Shown here piece after piece: positions 1 through 6,262 of a DNA stretch of 10,076 nt. Source of the stretch: JAYPAN01 sp038123715 (lineage in GTDB: Bacteria > Pseudomonadota > Alphaproteobacteria > RS24); contig JAYPAN010000034.1 of NCBI GenBank assembly GCA_038123715.1, positions 1 through 10,076 of the forward strand, in the 5' to 3' direction. A program made the translations under genes and the position numbers. The notes under the pieces are model-generated. The model was not told where the DNA came from, searched no databases, and saw only the letters and a program-made list of their open reading frames with translations. Position 1 is the stretch's first letter. Each line of letters begins with the position of its first letter.

Positions 1-899
1 GCATTGGGGATGAGGTCACGATTGGCGCGCACTTTTTCCCATTCGGAGGGGAACAGATTGGAACCCCAAATCGAGCCGGACATGGAATTGCGGGTCGTGT
101 CATTGCCACCGACAATCAGCAAGACCAGATTGCCGAGATATTCCATTGTGTCCATATCTTTGGTTTCTTCGCCATTGGCCAGCATGGTAATCAGGTCAAA
201 GCCTTCCTTGCCCTGCCTTTGCTGCCACAGCCCCATGAAATACTCGACACATTCCATCAGCTCGGCGCGGCGTTGGTCGTCGCTTTCGACAATGCCGCTT
301 TCCGGCCCGGCGGTCGCCACATCCGACCAGCGGGTCAGCTTGCGGCGGTCTTCAAACGGGAAGTCGAACAAAGTGGCCAGCATCATGGTGGTCAACTCAA
401 TCGACACAGTATCAACCCAGTCAAACTCTTCATTGACCGGCAGCGTGTCGAGCAGATTTTGCGTTCTCTCACGGATGAGTGTTGACATATCGGCCAAACT
501 CATGGGCGAGACAATCGGCGCCACTGTTTTGCGCTGCACATCATGTTTTGGCTGGTCCATGGCGATAAACATGGGCAGGGCGAAATCTTCTGCCGGATTG
601 GGCAGCACAATGGCCGGCTCGGAGGAAAAGCGCTTATGGTCAGTATCCACGGCCATAATATCGTCATAGCGGGTAATTGCCCAATATGGGCCAATTGGCT
701 CCGTATCTTCGGGGCGGAACTCGGATTCCCAAGCATTTTCGACATAGTGAATTGGGTCTTCATCACGCAAACGCTCAAAGACCGGCCAATATGCTTCATT
801 CGGCCATAAATCCAGATTCGACGGATCCAAATCCTTCAGAGGGGTGTTATAGGCATAATCCTCACCCGGACGCGTTTCGTGTTTAACTGCCTCGCTCAT
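1..899 (-). CDS. Cytochrome P450, CYP153-like alkane hydroxylase (3' end cut by window edge)
   Basis: The first 299 residues of a cytosolic P450 are visible; family members are usually about 420-470 residues, so the ExxR and heme-cysteine regions lie beyond base 1. The I-helix oxygen-activation motif GGNDTTRNS starts at residue 264, giving the acid-alcohol pair D267/T268. The blocks MFIAMDQPKHDVQRK (110-124) and SIELTTMMLATLFDFPFED (166-184) match my memory of the CYP153 family, which hydroxylates the terminal carbon of medium-chain alkanes and related compounds using a ferredoxin and ferredoxin reductase. No such partners are in the window. The start is supported by a strong ribosome-binding site, AGGAGG, at 906-911, six bases before the ATG. 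A palindromic operator lies 36-51 bases upstream and is shared with the next P450. The family call is from recognised sequence, not a search; the substrate is inference. Confidence 0.9.
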   Translation of the reverse strand, partial: MSEAVKHETRPGEDYAYNTPLKDLDPSNLDLWPNEAYWPVFERLRDEDPIHYVENAWESEFRPEDTEPIGPYWAITRYDDIMAVDTDHKRFSSEPAIVLPNPAEDFALPMFIAMDQPKHDVQRKTVAPIVSPMSLADMSTLIRERTQNLLDTLPVNEEFDWVDTVSIELTTMMLATLFDFPFEDRRKLTRWSDVATAGPESGIVESDDQRRAELMECVEYFMGLWQQRQGKEGFDLITMLANGEETKDMDTMEYLGNLVLLIVGGNDTTRNSMSGSIWGSNLFPSEWEKVRANRDLIPN

Positions 900-934
900 G
901 ATTTTCCTCCTGGTTTCTTGTGTGAACCCAAATT

Positions 935-950
935 ATGACGCCTGCGTCAT
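935..950. promoter_or_regulatory. Palindromic operator upstream of the CYP153-like gene
   Basis: ATGACGC-CT-GCGTCAT is a perfect inverted repeat with 7-base arms and a 2-base spacer. The same core recurs at 2392-2405 before the second P450. It lies immediately downstream of a candidate -10 box, so a bound protein would cover the transcription start. Size and symmetry fit a dimeric regulator such as a TetR-family repressor, but the regulator is not encoded here and its identity is inference. Confidence 0.7.
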
Positions 951-952
951 CA

Positions 953-982
953 AGTGTAAGCATGGCTCAAAATTCAAATCAA
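953..982 (-). promoter_or_regulatory. Candidate sigma-70-type promoter for the CYP153-like gene
   Basis: On the minus strand, TTGATT (977-982) and TACACT (953-958) are separated by 18 bases. Each matches the -35/-10 consensus at 4 of 6 positions. The predicted start falls at the edge of or inside the palindrome at 935-950, the same layout as at the second P450. Taken alone the boxes are weak; the matching geometry at the two genes is the main support. Confidence 0.4.
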
Positions 983-1021
983 GCGGTTTTTGGGCGTGCG
1001 GCTTTGGCGGCTTGACCCACA

Positions 1022-1038
1022 GGTGCGCTCAGCGCACC
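1022..1038 (-). other. Stem-loop enclosing the P450 stop codon
   Basis: GGTGCGC-TCA-GCGCACC is a perfect 7-base-pair, GC-rich inverted repeat with a 3-base loop. On the minus strand the loop is exactly the TGA stop codon of the upstream P450. No T-run follows on either strand, so it is not a standard intrinsic terminator. It could protect the mRNA 3' end or partly attenuate transcription into the next P450; that is inference. Confidence 0.6.
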
Positions 1039-2369
1039 CCCAAATCAACCTCCAAATGCGAAATCGCATTGACGAAATTATTCGGTGCATGCGCCTGCTT
1101 GCCTGTCCATTGCACATTGGGGAAGCGGTCAAGTATGCGCCGATAAGCGGTTTCCAGCTGCATGGTGGCAATGCGTTGACCCAGACATACATGCGGGCCA
1201 GTGCCAAAGGCCAGATGGTCGCCGGCATTATTGCGGTGAATATCCATCCGGTCAGGGTCGTGAAATACTTCCGGGTCACGATTGGCCGCGCCATACCACA
1301 TCAACACTTTCTCGCCCGGCATGATTTTCTGGCCGGAAAATTCTGCCTCAGCCAGCGCCGTGCGACGCATATACATAACCGGCGATACCAGCCGCAAGGC
1401 TTCCGGCACCAGCTTGGGTATCAATTGCGGGTCATCAAGCAGCATTTGTTTCTGGTCAGGAAATTGTGACAAAAGCCGCATCGTGCCGGACAAGGAATTG
1501 CGTGTCGTATCATTGCCGGCAAAAATGATGAGCAGCCATGAGCCATCAAGGTAAGACTGGTCCATCGGTTCGCCATCAACCTCGGTGGTGGCAATCACGG
1601 TCAACAAATCATCGCGCGGGTTTTTGCGCCGGTCTTCAAGGATTTTCTGCCCGAAGCGGAACATTTGCCTAATATTCCAAATAAACTTCAACACAAAAAG
1701 CGGCGATATTTTGGCGTCCGGGTCAGTGGTGATATATTGTGCCAGCTCCAAATAATGCATCCAACGGACAATTTTCGGGCGGTCTTTTTCATCAATGCCG
1801 AGCATTTCGCACAAGGTAAACATGGGCAGCCATTCGGAAAAATTAGTCACCATATCGACTTTGCCGTCATTTTTTTTGGCTTTGGCTTCCATACCGTCGA
1901 GCAGCCGGTCAACTTCCGCCGCCACGCTTTGTTGCAAGCGGGCAATATAGTCGGGCGTGAAAAACGGCCGATGCGCCATACGCAGCGGAATATGGAAAGG
2001 CTGGTCCATATTTATCATACTGTTGAGCGCCGCGGCGCTGAGCCGTTTGGGGCCGGCTGACGCGGCGCTGTAACCCATTAAAATACCGCCCGTTCCGGAA
2101 GAAAATGTCTTGGCATCCAAATCGCATGCTTTCACATCCTCATAGCGCGACAGCGACCAGAAACCGGCAACATCGGTTGTTGCGGGCGGCTGCCACCAGG
2201 AAACAGGCGCGTTTTCGCGCAGGCTGTGGAAATAATCATAGGGCTGGCCGTGATCACGAAAAGCCATAATGTCCAGCAGGTCAAACCCGTCCGGCGTGGC
2301 GTATTTTATGCCTTGCGGCGGGCGGTATCCATTGTCTTCCGGCTGGATGGTTTCGGACAACGCTTCCAT
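1029..2369 (-). CDS. Cytochrome P450, family unassigned, complete
   Basis: A complete 446-residue soluble P450 without signal peptide or membrane anchor, as usual for bacterial class I enzymes that take electrons from a ferredoxin. The I-helix motif AGNDTT is at 284-289 (acid-alcohol pair D287/T288). The ExxR motif is EALR at 323-326, and the heme-binding loop FGTGPHVCLG is at 388-397 with C395 as the heme ligand. All hallmark residues are intact, so it should be a working monooxygenase. It shares the GNDTTRNS segment and the MDQP motif with the CYP153-like protein next door, so the two are related, but the heme loop does not look like the CYP153 loop I recall. The substrate is unknown; hydrocarbon, terpenoid or steroid oxidation are possibilities. 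The ATG has a GGGAGA ribosome-binding site about 8 bases upstream and lies 22 bases downstream of the shared palindrome. The stop codon is in a hairpin loop. Confidence 0.93.
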   Translation of the reverse strand: MEALSETIQPEDNGYRPPQGIKYATPDGFDLLDIMAFRDHGQPYDYFHSLRENAPVSWWQPPATTDVAGFWSLSRYEDVKACDLDAKTFSSGTGGILMGYSAASAGPKRLSAAALNSMINMDQPFHIPLRMAHRPFFTPDYIARLQQSVAAEVDRLLDGMEAKAKKNDGKVDMVTNFSEWLPMFTLCEMLGIDEKDRPKIVRWMHYLELAQYITTDPDAKISPLFVLKFIWNIRQMFRFGQKILEDRRKNPRDDLLTVIATTEVDGEPMDQSYLDGSWLLIIFAGNDTTRNSLSGTMRLLSQFPDQKQMLLDDPQLIPKLVPEALRLVSPVMYMRRTALAEAEFSGQKIMPGEKVLMWYGAANRDPEVFHDPDRMDIHRNNAGDHLAFGTGPHVCLGQRIATMQLETAYRRILDRFPNVQWTGKQAHAPNNFVNAISHLEVDLGVR

Positions 2370-2391
2370 GCATTTCTCCCGTTAACATAAA

Positions 2392-2405
2392 TGACGCCTG
2401 TGTCA
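2392..2405. promoter_or_regulatory. Palindromic operator upstream of the second P450
   Basis: TGACGC-CT-GTGTCA has 6-base arms with a single imperfect pair and differs from the site at 936-949 by one base. It begins 7 bases after a candidate -10 box, so it spans about +1 to +14 of the predicted transcript, a typical repressor position. The repeat before two P450 genes supports common control. Confidence 0.7.
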
Positions 2406-2412
2406 CTTCTCC

Positions 2413-2440
2413 AATATATCTGCAAAACGGCGCGCTTCAA
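2413..2440 (-). promoter_or_regulatory. Candidate promoter for the second P450 gene
   Basis: On the minus strand, TTGAAG (2435-2440, 4 of 6 to consensus) and TATATT (2413-2418, 5 of 6) are separated by 16 bases. The predicted start is at about 2405, at the first base of the palindrome, giving a leader of roughly 36 bases. Confidence 0.5.
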
Positions 2441-2491
2441 GGGCGCAGATATCGCTTTATGTTTGCTCCTTTCTGTTTCCCAATACGCCCC

Positions 2492-2519
2492 TTGAAATTA
2501 TAGTCATGAACGATATAAC
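2492..2519 (+). promoter_or_regulatory. Candidate promoter for tRNA-Ser
   Basis: TTGAAA (2492-2497) and TATAAC (2514-2519) with a 16-base spacer lie just upstream of the tRNA. Both boxes are 5 of 6 to the sigma-70 consensus. The predicted start leaves only a few bases of 5' leader before the mature tRNA at 2531. Confidence 0.55.
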
Positions 2520-2530
2520 ACACGCCATGC

Positions 2531-2620
2531 GGAGAGGTGCCGGAGTGGTCGAACGGGGCGGTCTCGAAAACCGTTGTGCCTTTGCAGGTACCGAGGGTTC
2601 GAATCCCTCTCTCTCCGCCA
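2531..2620 (+). tRNA. tRNA-Ser (anticodon CGA)
   Basis: A 90-base tRNA with encoded CCA (2618-2620). The acceptor stem is GGAGAGG (2531-2537) with TCTCTCC (2610-2616) and discriminator G2617. The anticodon stem GCGGT/ACCGT encloses loop CTCGAAA (2563-2569) with anticodon CGA at 2565-2567, reading serine codon UCG. A long variable arm with a 5-pair stem (GTGCC/GGTAC) is the class II mark of serine tRNAs. The T arm is GAGGG-TTCGAAT-CCCTC (2593-2609). All arms pair, so it appears functional. It is the only plus-strand gene in the window. Confidence 0.97.
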
Positions 2621-2622
2621 TC

Positions 2623-2646
2623 TACTTTTTAAAGTATTATTTTTTT
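2623..2646 (+). terminator. Weak intrinsic terminator after tRNA-Ser
   Basis: The AT-only palindrome TACTTT-TT-AAAGTA (2623-2636) is followed by a T-rich run, TTATTTTTTT, at 2637-2646. The stem is weak, but the position directly after the tRNA and the T-run fit termination of the short transcript. Confidence 0.45.
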
Positions 2647-2653
2647 GGGTAAA

Positions 2654-3097
2654 TTACTTGTCACACCAAGTTTTTTTGCCTGGAACGTAGACTTGTGCCA
2701 GGCCTGCCTCTAGTAAAGCGCGTGACAAGTCGCCGCGACCGCTTTCCACTGCGGCCAGCAGGCGACCATAGCGGTCGCGCCCACGCACAGTCAGCTTAAC
2801 CGGCGGCACGGAGAGCCAATCGGCAACGAAGGATTTGGCGGCACTGGCGAGACTTTTTTCACGTTTGCATTTGCCGCTCAATTCCGGCGTATCAATATCC
2901 GCCAGCCGCACGCGTATATGGAAGCCCGGCCCCCCAGCCAACGCCAGCTCGGCATCAAATGTGTCGCCGTCAATAACGCGTATATTTGTTACCTGCACTT
3001 GCAGGCCTCGGTTTTTCCAATCGGCAGCATTGGTGCCGCTTTGGTCGGCTGAGCGAGCCGGTGAAATTATTAACAACAGAATTACAAAATAACGCAT
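2654..3097 (-). CDS. Secreted thermonuclease-like (SNase family) nuclease
   Basis: A 147-residue protein with a Sec signal peptide (hydrophobic residues 4-12, likely cleavage after ARSA at residue 18) and one staphylococcal-nuclease fold domain (about 36-140). Counterparts of the nuclease active site are all present: the IDGDT motif with D43/D45, R64, D69-T70-E72 in DIDTPE, and R112 in DRYGR. It should therefore hydrolyse phosphodiester bonds in DNA or RNA with calcium, outside the cytoplasm. C77 and C145 could form a disulfide. The domain ends soon after the last strand, so the C-terminal helix is shorter than in the staphylococcal enzyme. The ATG at 3097 is chosen because AGGGAG precedes it by 6 bases and a clean signal peptide follows. 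An in-frame ATG at 3184 would add 29 residues before the signal peptide and overlap the upstream gene. It converges on the tRNA and lies 83 bases after the phosphatase gene. Confidence 0.88.
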   Translation of the reverse strand: MRYFVILLLIISPARSADQSGTNAADWKNRGLQVQVTNIRVIDGDTFDAELALAGGPGFHIRVRLADIDTPELSGKCKREKSLASAAKSFVADWLSVPPVKLTVRGRDRYGRLLAAVESGRGDLSRALLEAGLAQVYVPGKKTWCDK

Positions 3098-3180
3098 TAC
3101 TACTCCCTGAATCCGGCGCACGGGCTTGAATACGGATTTTGTGGCAACGGTGCTGGAAGAATATGCGCTTATACTGACCA

Positions 3181-4320
3181 TCACCGATTTTGAGATTGTG
3201 TGAGGGGCAACTTATACAGCAATTCTCGGCTGCCCTTGTCATTCATCACAGCAAAGCGCATTTCGGCGGCTTTCGGGTCAATTTCAATCAGGGAGAAGCT
3301 GCCGGTTTTGACATAAAGCGGAGAGATTTGCAGCGCGTCTTGCTCGTGCGCCGAAGTCCAAGGCGCATTGGCCGAGCCGACCGTCAATTCGGTGAATTGC
3401 TCTTGCGTGCCATCAGCACGGGTGACCGGTTCGGAGCGATAAAAGGCACTGATATGCCGGTCGCCCGAAACAAAGGCCGCCACACCGCCATTGCGCGCCG
3501 CCACGGCCTGCAAAAGCCGCGTGCGCTCCAAGGGGAAATTGTGCCATTTTTCAAAGCCGTGGTCGCGCGCCAGCACTTGAACGGAAGAAACAATCAGCCG
3601 CACATCCGCCGGTTGCGCCAATTCCTGCTTCAGCCATTGCCATTGCGCCTTGCCGAGCATGCTGGCCGTGGCATCCATATTGACCGCGTAACGCTGGCCG
3701 CGCACCACGCGGTCATAAAAGCTGGCACGGGTCAATGGCACGCGAAACCAGCGTGTGTCCAGCATAATGACTTGCATATCAACCCCGCCAATCTGGCGAC
3801 GGAAACTGTGATAAAGGCCGGGGCGGAACCGGCGCGGGTCATTATCCGCCACTTTGAAATGCTCCAGAAACAGCGCCTTTGCCGCCTGCTTATGCGGGTA
3901 ATCGGCGCCGCCATCATTGCGGCCAAAATCATGGTCATCCCAAATCGCCTCAATTTCAGCAAAGGCTGAAAGGGAAAACTTATTGGCCGCCATGCGATAG
4001 GCCGCTTTGAGATTGACCAAATCAGCCGTTTCACTGTCGCCATAAACATTGTCGCCGAGCATGAGCAAAAGCGAAGGGTAAGTGTTGGCGATTTGCGAAA
4101 CAATGGAGGCATCGCGCTTTTGGTCAAAGCAGGAAACCAATGCCATCATGAAAGGCACCATTGAGGGTGGCGTATCGGCGGCAATCAGTCCACCAGCCAA
4201 AGTCTCGCGCATGACCGGCGCAGGCGGCGCGCCCTCGGTTTGGGCATGGGTGGCGGTGGCCGTGAAGCTGGCAAGCATCAGGCAAAGGCCAAGCAGCGAA
4301 GCGTTGATTTTGGGAGCCAT
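3181..4320 (-). CDS. Secreted PhoD-like metallophosphatase / phosphodiesterase
   Basis: A 379-residue protein with a signal peptide (about 1-26, ending ATHAQ) and a PhoD-like calcineurin-type metallophosphatase domain. Visible metal-binding and family motifs are the SC pair with C64, GDNVYGD at 89-95, WDDHDFG at 127-133 and GDRH at 286-289. The QWQWLKQEL segment (226-234) also fits the family. Members hydrolyse phosphomonoesters or phosphodiesters outside the cytoplasm, usually with iron and calcium. This one lacks a twin-arginine motif, so Sec export is likely, unlike Bacillus PhoD, which uses Tat. The start is taken as the ATG at 4320; an in-frame TTG at 4335 would add five residues. Neither has a clear ribosome-binding site, and an intrinsic terminator sits directly upstream. 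A secreted nuclease gene follows, suggesting joint phosphate or nucleotide scavenging. Exact substrate unknown. Confidence 0.88.
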   Translation of the reverse strand: MAPKINASLLGLCLMLASFTATATHAQTEGAPPAPVMRETLAGGLIAADTPPSMVPFMMALVSCFDQKRDASIVSQIANTYPSLLLMLGDNVYGDSETADLVNLKAAYRMAANKFSLSAFAEIEAIWDDHDFGRNDGGADYPHKQAAKALFLEHFKVADNDPRRFRPGLYHSFRRQIGGVDMQVIMLDTRWFRVPLTRASFYDRVVRGQRYAVNMDATASMLGKAQWQWLKQELAQPADVRLIVSSVQVLARDHGFEKWHNFPLERTRLLQAVAARNGGVAAFVSGDRHISAFYRSEPVTRADGTQEQFTELTVGSANAPWTSAHEQDALQISPLYVKTGSFSLIEIDPKAAEMRFAVMNDKGSRELLYKLPLTQSQNR

Positions 4321-4333
4321 GCGCCAGTCTAAC

Positions 4334-4361
4334 AAAAAAGGCGGCGCTTCAAAAGCCCGCC
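4334..4361 (-). terminator. Intrinsic terminator of the cNMP-binding-domain gene
   Basis: On the minus strand, a GC-rich hairpin (GGCGG paired with CCGCC, then an inner GC/GC pair across one bulged base, 7-base loop) is followed by six T residues (A run at 4334-4339). It lies about 32 bases after the stop codon at 4393. The T-run ends only 14 bases before the phosphatase ATG, leaving little room for a normal leader. Confidence 0.75.
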
Positions 4362-4392
4362 CTTTTCAAATTAATGTTGCCTCATTGCCGTG

Positions 4393-4812
4393 TCAGGTGA
4401 CGACTTTGTCAATGTGCAGCGCCTTGTAAATGCCCAATTCCGTCCAGTATTTTTCGTTCATCTCATTGGCTTCAATAATTCTGATAGTCATGCTTCTGAT
4501 AAGCGCCCGCAAGACCGGATCGGCCTCGGCCAAACGGGCTTTCATGGAAGATGCACTCAACACATTTATCACGCAATCCGTGGCCGCGACCGCACTGGCC
4601 GAGCGATGATGTTCGCTCAGCACGGACGCCATTTCGCCGAATAATTCGCCTTCGCCCATTTCGGAGAGTTTCAGCCCCTCGCGGGAAATGATATTCACCG
4701 TGCCGGAATGTATCAGGTAAATCTCGTCGCCGCTTGTATCAATGTCGAAAATCACATTGCCAGCCTTATAGGCAACGGTTTTCACATTTTTTACCAGTGC
4801 TTTTTCACTCAT
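4393..4812 (-). CDS. Stand-alone cyclic-nucleotide-binding domain protein
   Basis: A 139-residue cytoplasmic protein consisting of one Crp/PKA-type cyclic-nucleotide-binding beta-barrel (about 10-90) and a C-terminal helical part. The phosphate-binding cassette is at about 55-76 (GELFGEMA, then RSA at 70-72), with E60 and R70 in the positions that contact the cyclic-nucleotide ribose and phosphate. No helix-turn-helix, kinase or channel domain is attached, so it is not a Crp-type transcription factor by itself. It may act by binding a partner protein. Whether it binds cAMP, cGMP or nothing is unknown. The ATG is preceded by GGAG about 8 bases upstream. A 19-base inverted repeat lies 21-39 bases upstream, and a terminator follows the gene. 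It lies downstream of the TonB operon with a 122-base gap, so it may be a separate unit or receive read-through. Confidence 0.85.
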   Translation of the reverse strand: MSEKALVKNVKTVAYKAGNVIFDIDTSGDEIYLIHSGTVNIISREGLKLSEMGEGELFGEMASVLSEHHRSASAVAATDCVINVLSASSMKARLAEADPVLRALIRSMTIRIIEANEMNEKYWTELGIYKALHIDKVVT

Positions 4813-4832
4813 GCCTCAACTCCATACGCCAG

Positions 4833-4851
4833 CGACTATACCACATAGTCG
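4833..4851. promoter_or_regulatory. Inverted repeat / possible operator upstream of the cNMP-domain gene
   Basis: CGACTAT-ACCAC-ATAGTCG is a perfect inverted repeat with 7-base arms and a 5-base loop. On the minus strand it contains TATAGT (4835-4840), a 5-of-6 match to a -10 box. TTGACC (4861-4866) could be a -35 but at an over-long 20-base spacing. TTGACC is itself inside a second small palindrome, CCGG-TCAA-CCGG (4859-4870). This could be an operator over a regulated promoter; the sequence does not settle it. Confidence 0.45.
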
Positions 4852-4909
4852 TTTACGACCGGTCAACCGGAATTGTTAATGCCAAAATTGTCGAAGCAGT
4901 GATGTGCGT

Positions 4910-4934
4910 GGCGCGACAGCAGACCGGCGCGACA
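4910..4934. repeat. Short direct repeat after the TPR gene stop
   Basis: GGCGCGACA occurs at 4910-4918 and again at 4926-4934, a 16-base period, directly downstream of the last gene of the TonB operon. The intergenic stretch 4813-4934 shows no hairpin with a T-run, so no intrinsic terminator for that operon was recognised. Confidence 0.5.
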
Positions 4935-6245
4935 TTAGGAGGCAGAATTGCGCTTTTCTTCGGCCAAACGCCGTTCAATCGACCGAATCCAGCGAAACGC
5001 ATCCTTGGCGACATCATCATCATCACCAGCTTTGCGGAAAGCCTTAATGGCGTCATCAAAGGCTTCAATACGGGTGCGCGCGATACCGAGCAGCAGCCAA
5101 GTATTAGCTTCATCGTCAAGACCGCCCTTATCCAGCGCTTTTTCAAGCGCATTGCTGGCTTCTTTCCATTTTTCATCCTGCAAATAGGATTGCCCCAATT
5201 GCTCGTAAAATGTGCCTTTGTCGGATTTTTCAGCAGCAATGGTCAGCGGCTTGACCGCTTTTTTCCATTCGCGCGAATGCATGAAGGCATTTGCCAGAAG
5301 CTCGTAATTTTTCTCGGTTTTTTCAATCGTGCCGTCTTCCAGACCCTTATCGAGAATCTGCGCCGCCTTAATCGGAACGCCGTGATACAGGAATAGCTGT
5401 GCCATGCTGGACAATTCTTTTGATGTGGTCAACATGCCCTGCACGAACATGGCTTGCTGCGCCACAAAGGCCAGTTTTTCATCATTGGCGTCATAATAAA
5501 TAACAGTCAATTGCTGCCAGAAGATTTTCTCACCCGGCCAACGCTCCACCGCATCTTCCAGCACCGGACGCGCATCCTTATATCTTTCCTGCTGCAACAA
5601 GATTGACAGCAAAATCCGGGTCCAATTCTTTTTCGGCGCTTCAACCATGGAAAGCGCTTGCCGGATGGCCTGTTCGGATTTCGGCAAATCTTCCAGAATC
5701 AGGTGGATTTGCGCCTTCAGACCATAAGCATCAGCCGGTGGATCGCCCTCGAAATTGGCAAACCATTTCTCAAGCAATTGCAGTGCTTTGCGGTTTTTGC
5801 CTTCGGCCAGATTGAGTTGCGCCAGATTATAGGTCAAATCATTGACCACACGCGGCGGCAAGGCGCCGGTGGCAATGGCGCGCTCAAATGTTTGCAGGGT
5901 CATTTTATAATCGCCCTGACCGGCATAGATAAAGCCCATTGTTTGAATCGCGACGGCTTTTTCATAGGGTTTGAATTTGTCGCTGTCGAGAACCGCCTGC
6001 AATGGCACCATCGCCTCGGCATATTTTTCCTCGCCCATCAGAATCTGGGCTTCCTCAATCCGCCTGAAAGCCGCCTTGCCAAGCACTTCCGAGCGACGGG
6101 TTTGCGGCTTGGAAGGTTTTTCCTTTTTCTTTTCTTCCTGAGCCTGCGCTTCGGCCATATGCGGCGCAATAACCGGCAGGGTCAATAAACCGCCAAAGCC
6201 AAGAGCCGTGGCAAGGGCAAATTGCAAAGCAAGCTGGCGACGCAT
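4935..6245 (-). CDS. TPR-repeat periplasmic protein of the TonB2-type operon
   Basis: A 436-residue protein with a signal peptide (about 1-35, ending near AEAQA), a short Lys/Glu-rich linker (37-50), then helical tetratricopeptide-type repeats through most of the rest. Recognisable repeat units lie around 65-85, 97-126, 134-163, 172-200, 209-238, 314-340, 345-373 and 383-408. Such arrays bind other proteins. In Vibrio a TPR protein is the last gene of the TonB2 cluster, as here, so it probably acts in the periplasm with TonB or TtpC; its precise role is not established to my knowledge. The start is well supported by GGAGG five bases upstream, and the gene begins 17 bases after the tonB stop. 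The C-terminus is charged (RRLAEEKRNSAS). A lipoprotein cysteine is absent, so it should be soluble or membrane-associated by contacts. Confidence 0.87.
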   Translation of the reverse strand: MRRQLALQFALATALGFGGLLTLPVIAPHMAEAQAQEEKKKEKPSKPQTRRSEVLGKAAFRRIEEAQILMGEEKYAEAMVPLQAVLDSDKFKPYEKAVAIQTMGFIYAGQGDYKMTLQTFERAIATGALPPRVVNDLTYNLAQLNLAEGKNRKALQLLEKWFANFEGDPPADAYGLKAQIHLILEDLPKSEQAIRQALSMVEAPKKNWTRILLSILLQQERYKDARPVLEDAVERWPGEKIFWQQLTVIYYDANDEKLAFVAQQAMFVQGMLTTSKELSSMAQLFLYHGVPIKAAQILDKGLEDGTIEKTEKNYELLANAFMHSREWKKAVKPLTIAAEKSDKGTFYEQLGQSYLQDEKWKEASNALEKALDKGGLDDEANTWLLLGIARTRIEAFDDAIKAFRKAGDDDDVAKDAFRWIRSIERRLAEEKRNSAS

Positions 6246-6262
6246 TCTATCCTCCTGCCGAC

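Noticed and set aside
82..1520. Similar DNA at about 82-118 and 1488-1515, looking like a repeat
   Set aside because: Both stretches encode the conserved P450 I-helix GNDTTRNS segment in two related genes, so the similarity is protein homology rather than a DNA repeat element.
2531..2653. tRNA-Ser as an attachment site of an integrated element
   Set aside because: No copy of the tRNA 3' end was seen elsewhere in the window, and there is no integrase or other mobile-element gene.
3098..3184. Longer N-terminus for the nuclease starting at the ATG at 3184
   Set aside because: It would put 29 non-hydrophobic residues before a normal signal peptide and overlap the upstream stop codon; the ATG at 3097 has a good ribosome-binding site.
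3190..3969. Long plus-strand open frame (259 codons) opposite the phosphatase gene
   Set aside because: Antisense to a gene with clear metallophosphatase motifs; its translation shows no recognisable domain and it is a composition shadow.
4821..4934. Intrinsic terminator for the TonB operon
   Set aside because: No GC-rich hairpin followed by a T-run was found on the minus strand after the TPR gene; only a short direct repeat and promoter-proximal palindromes are present.
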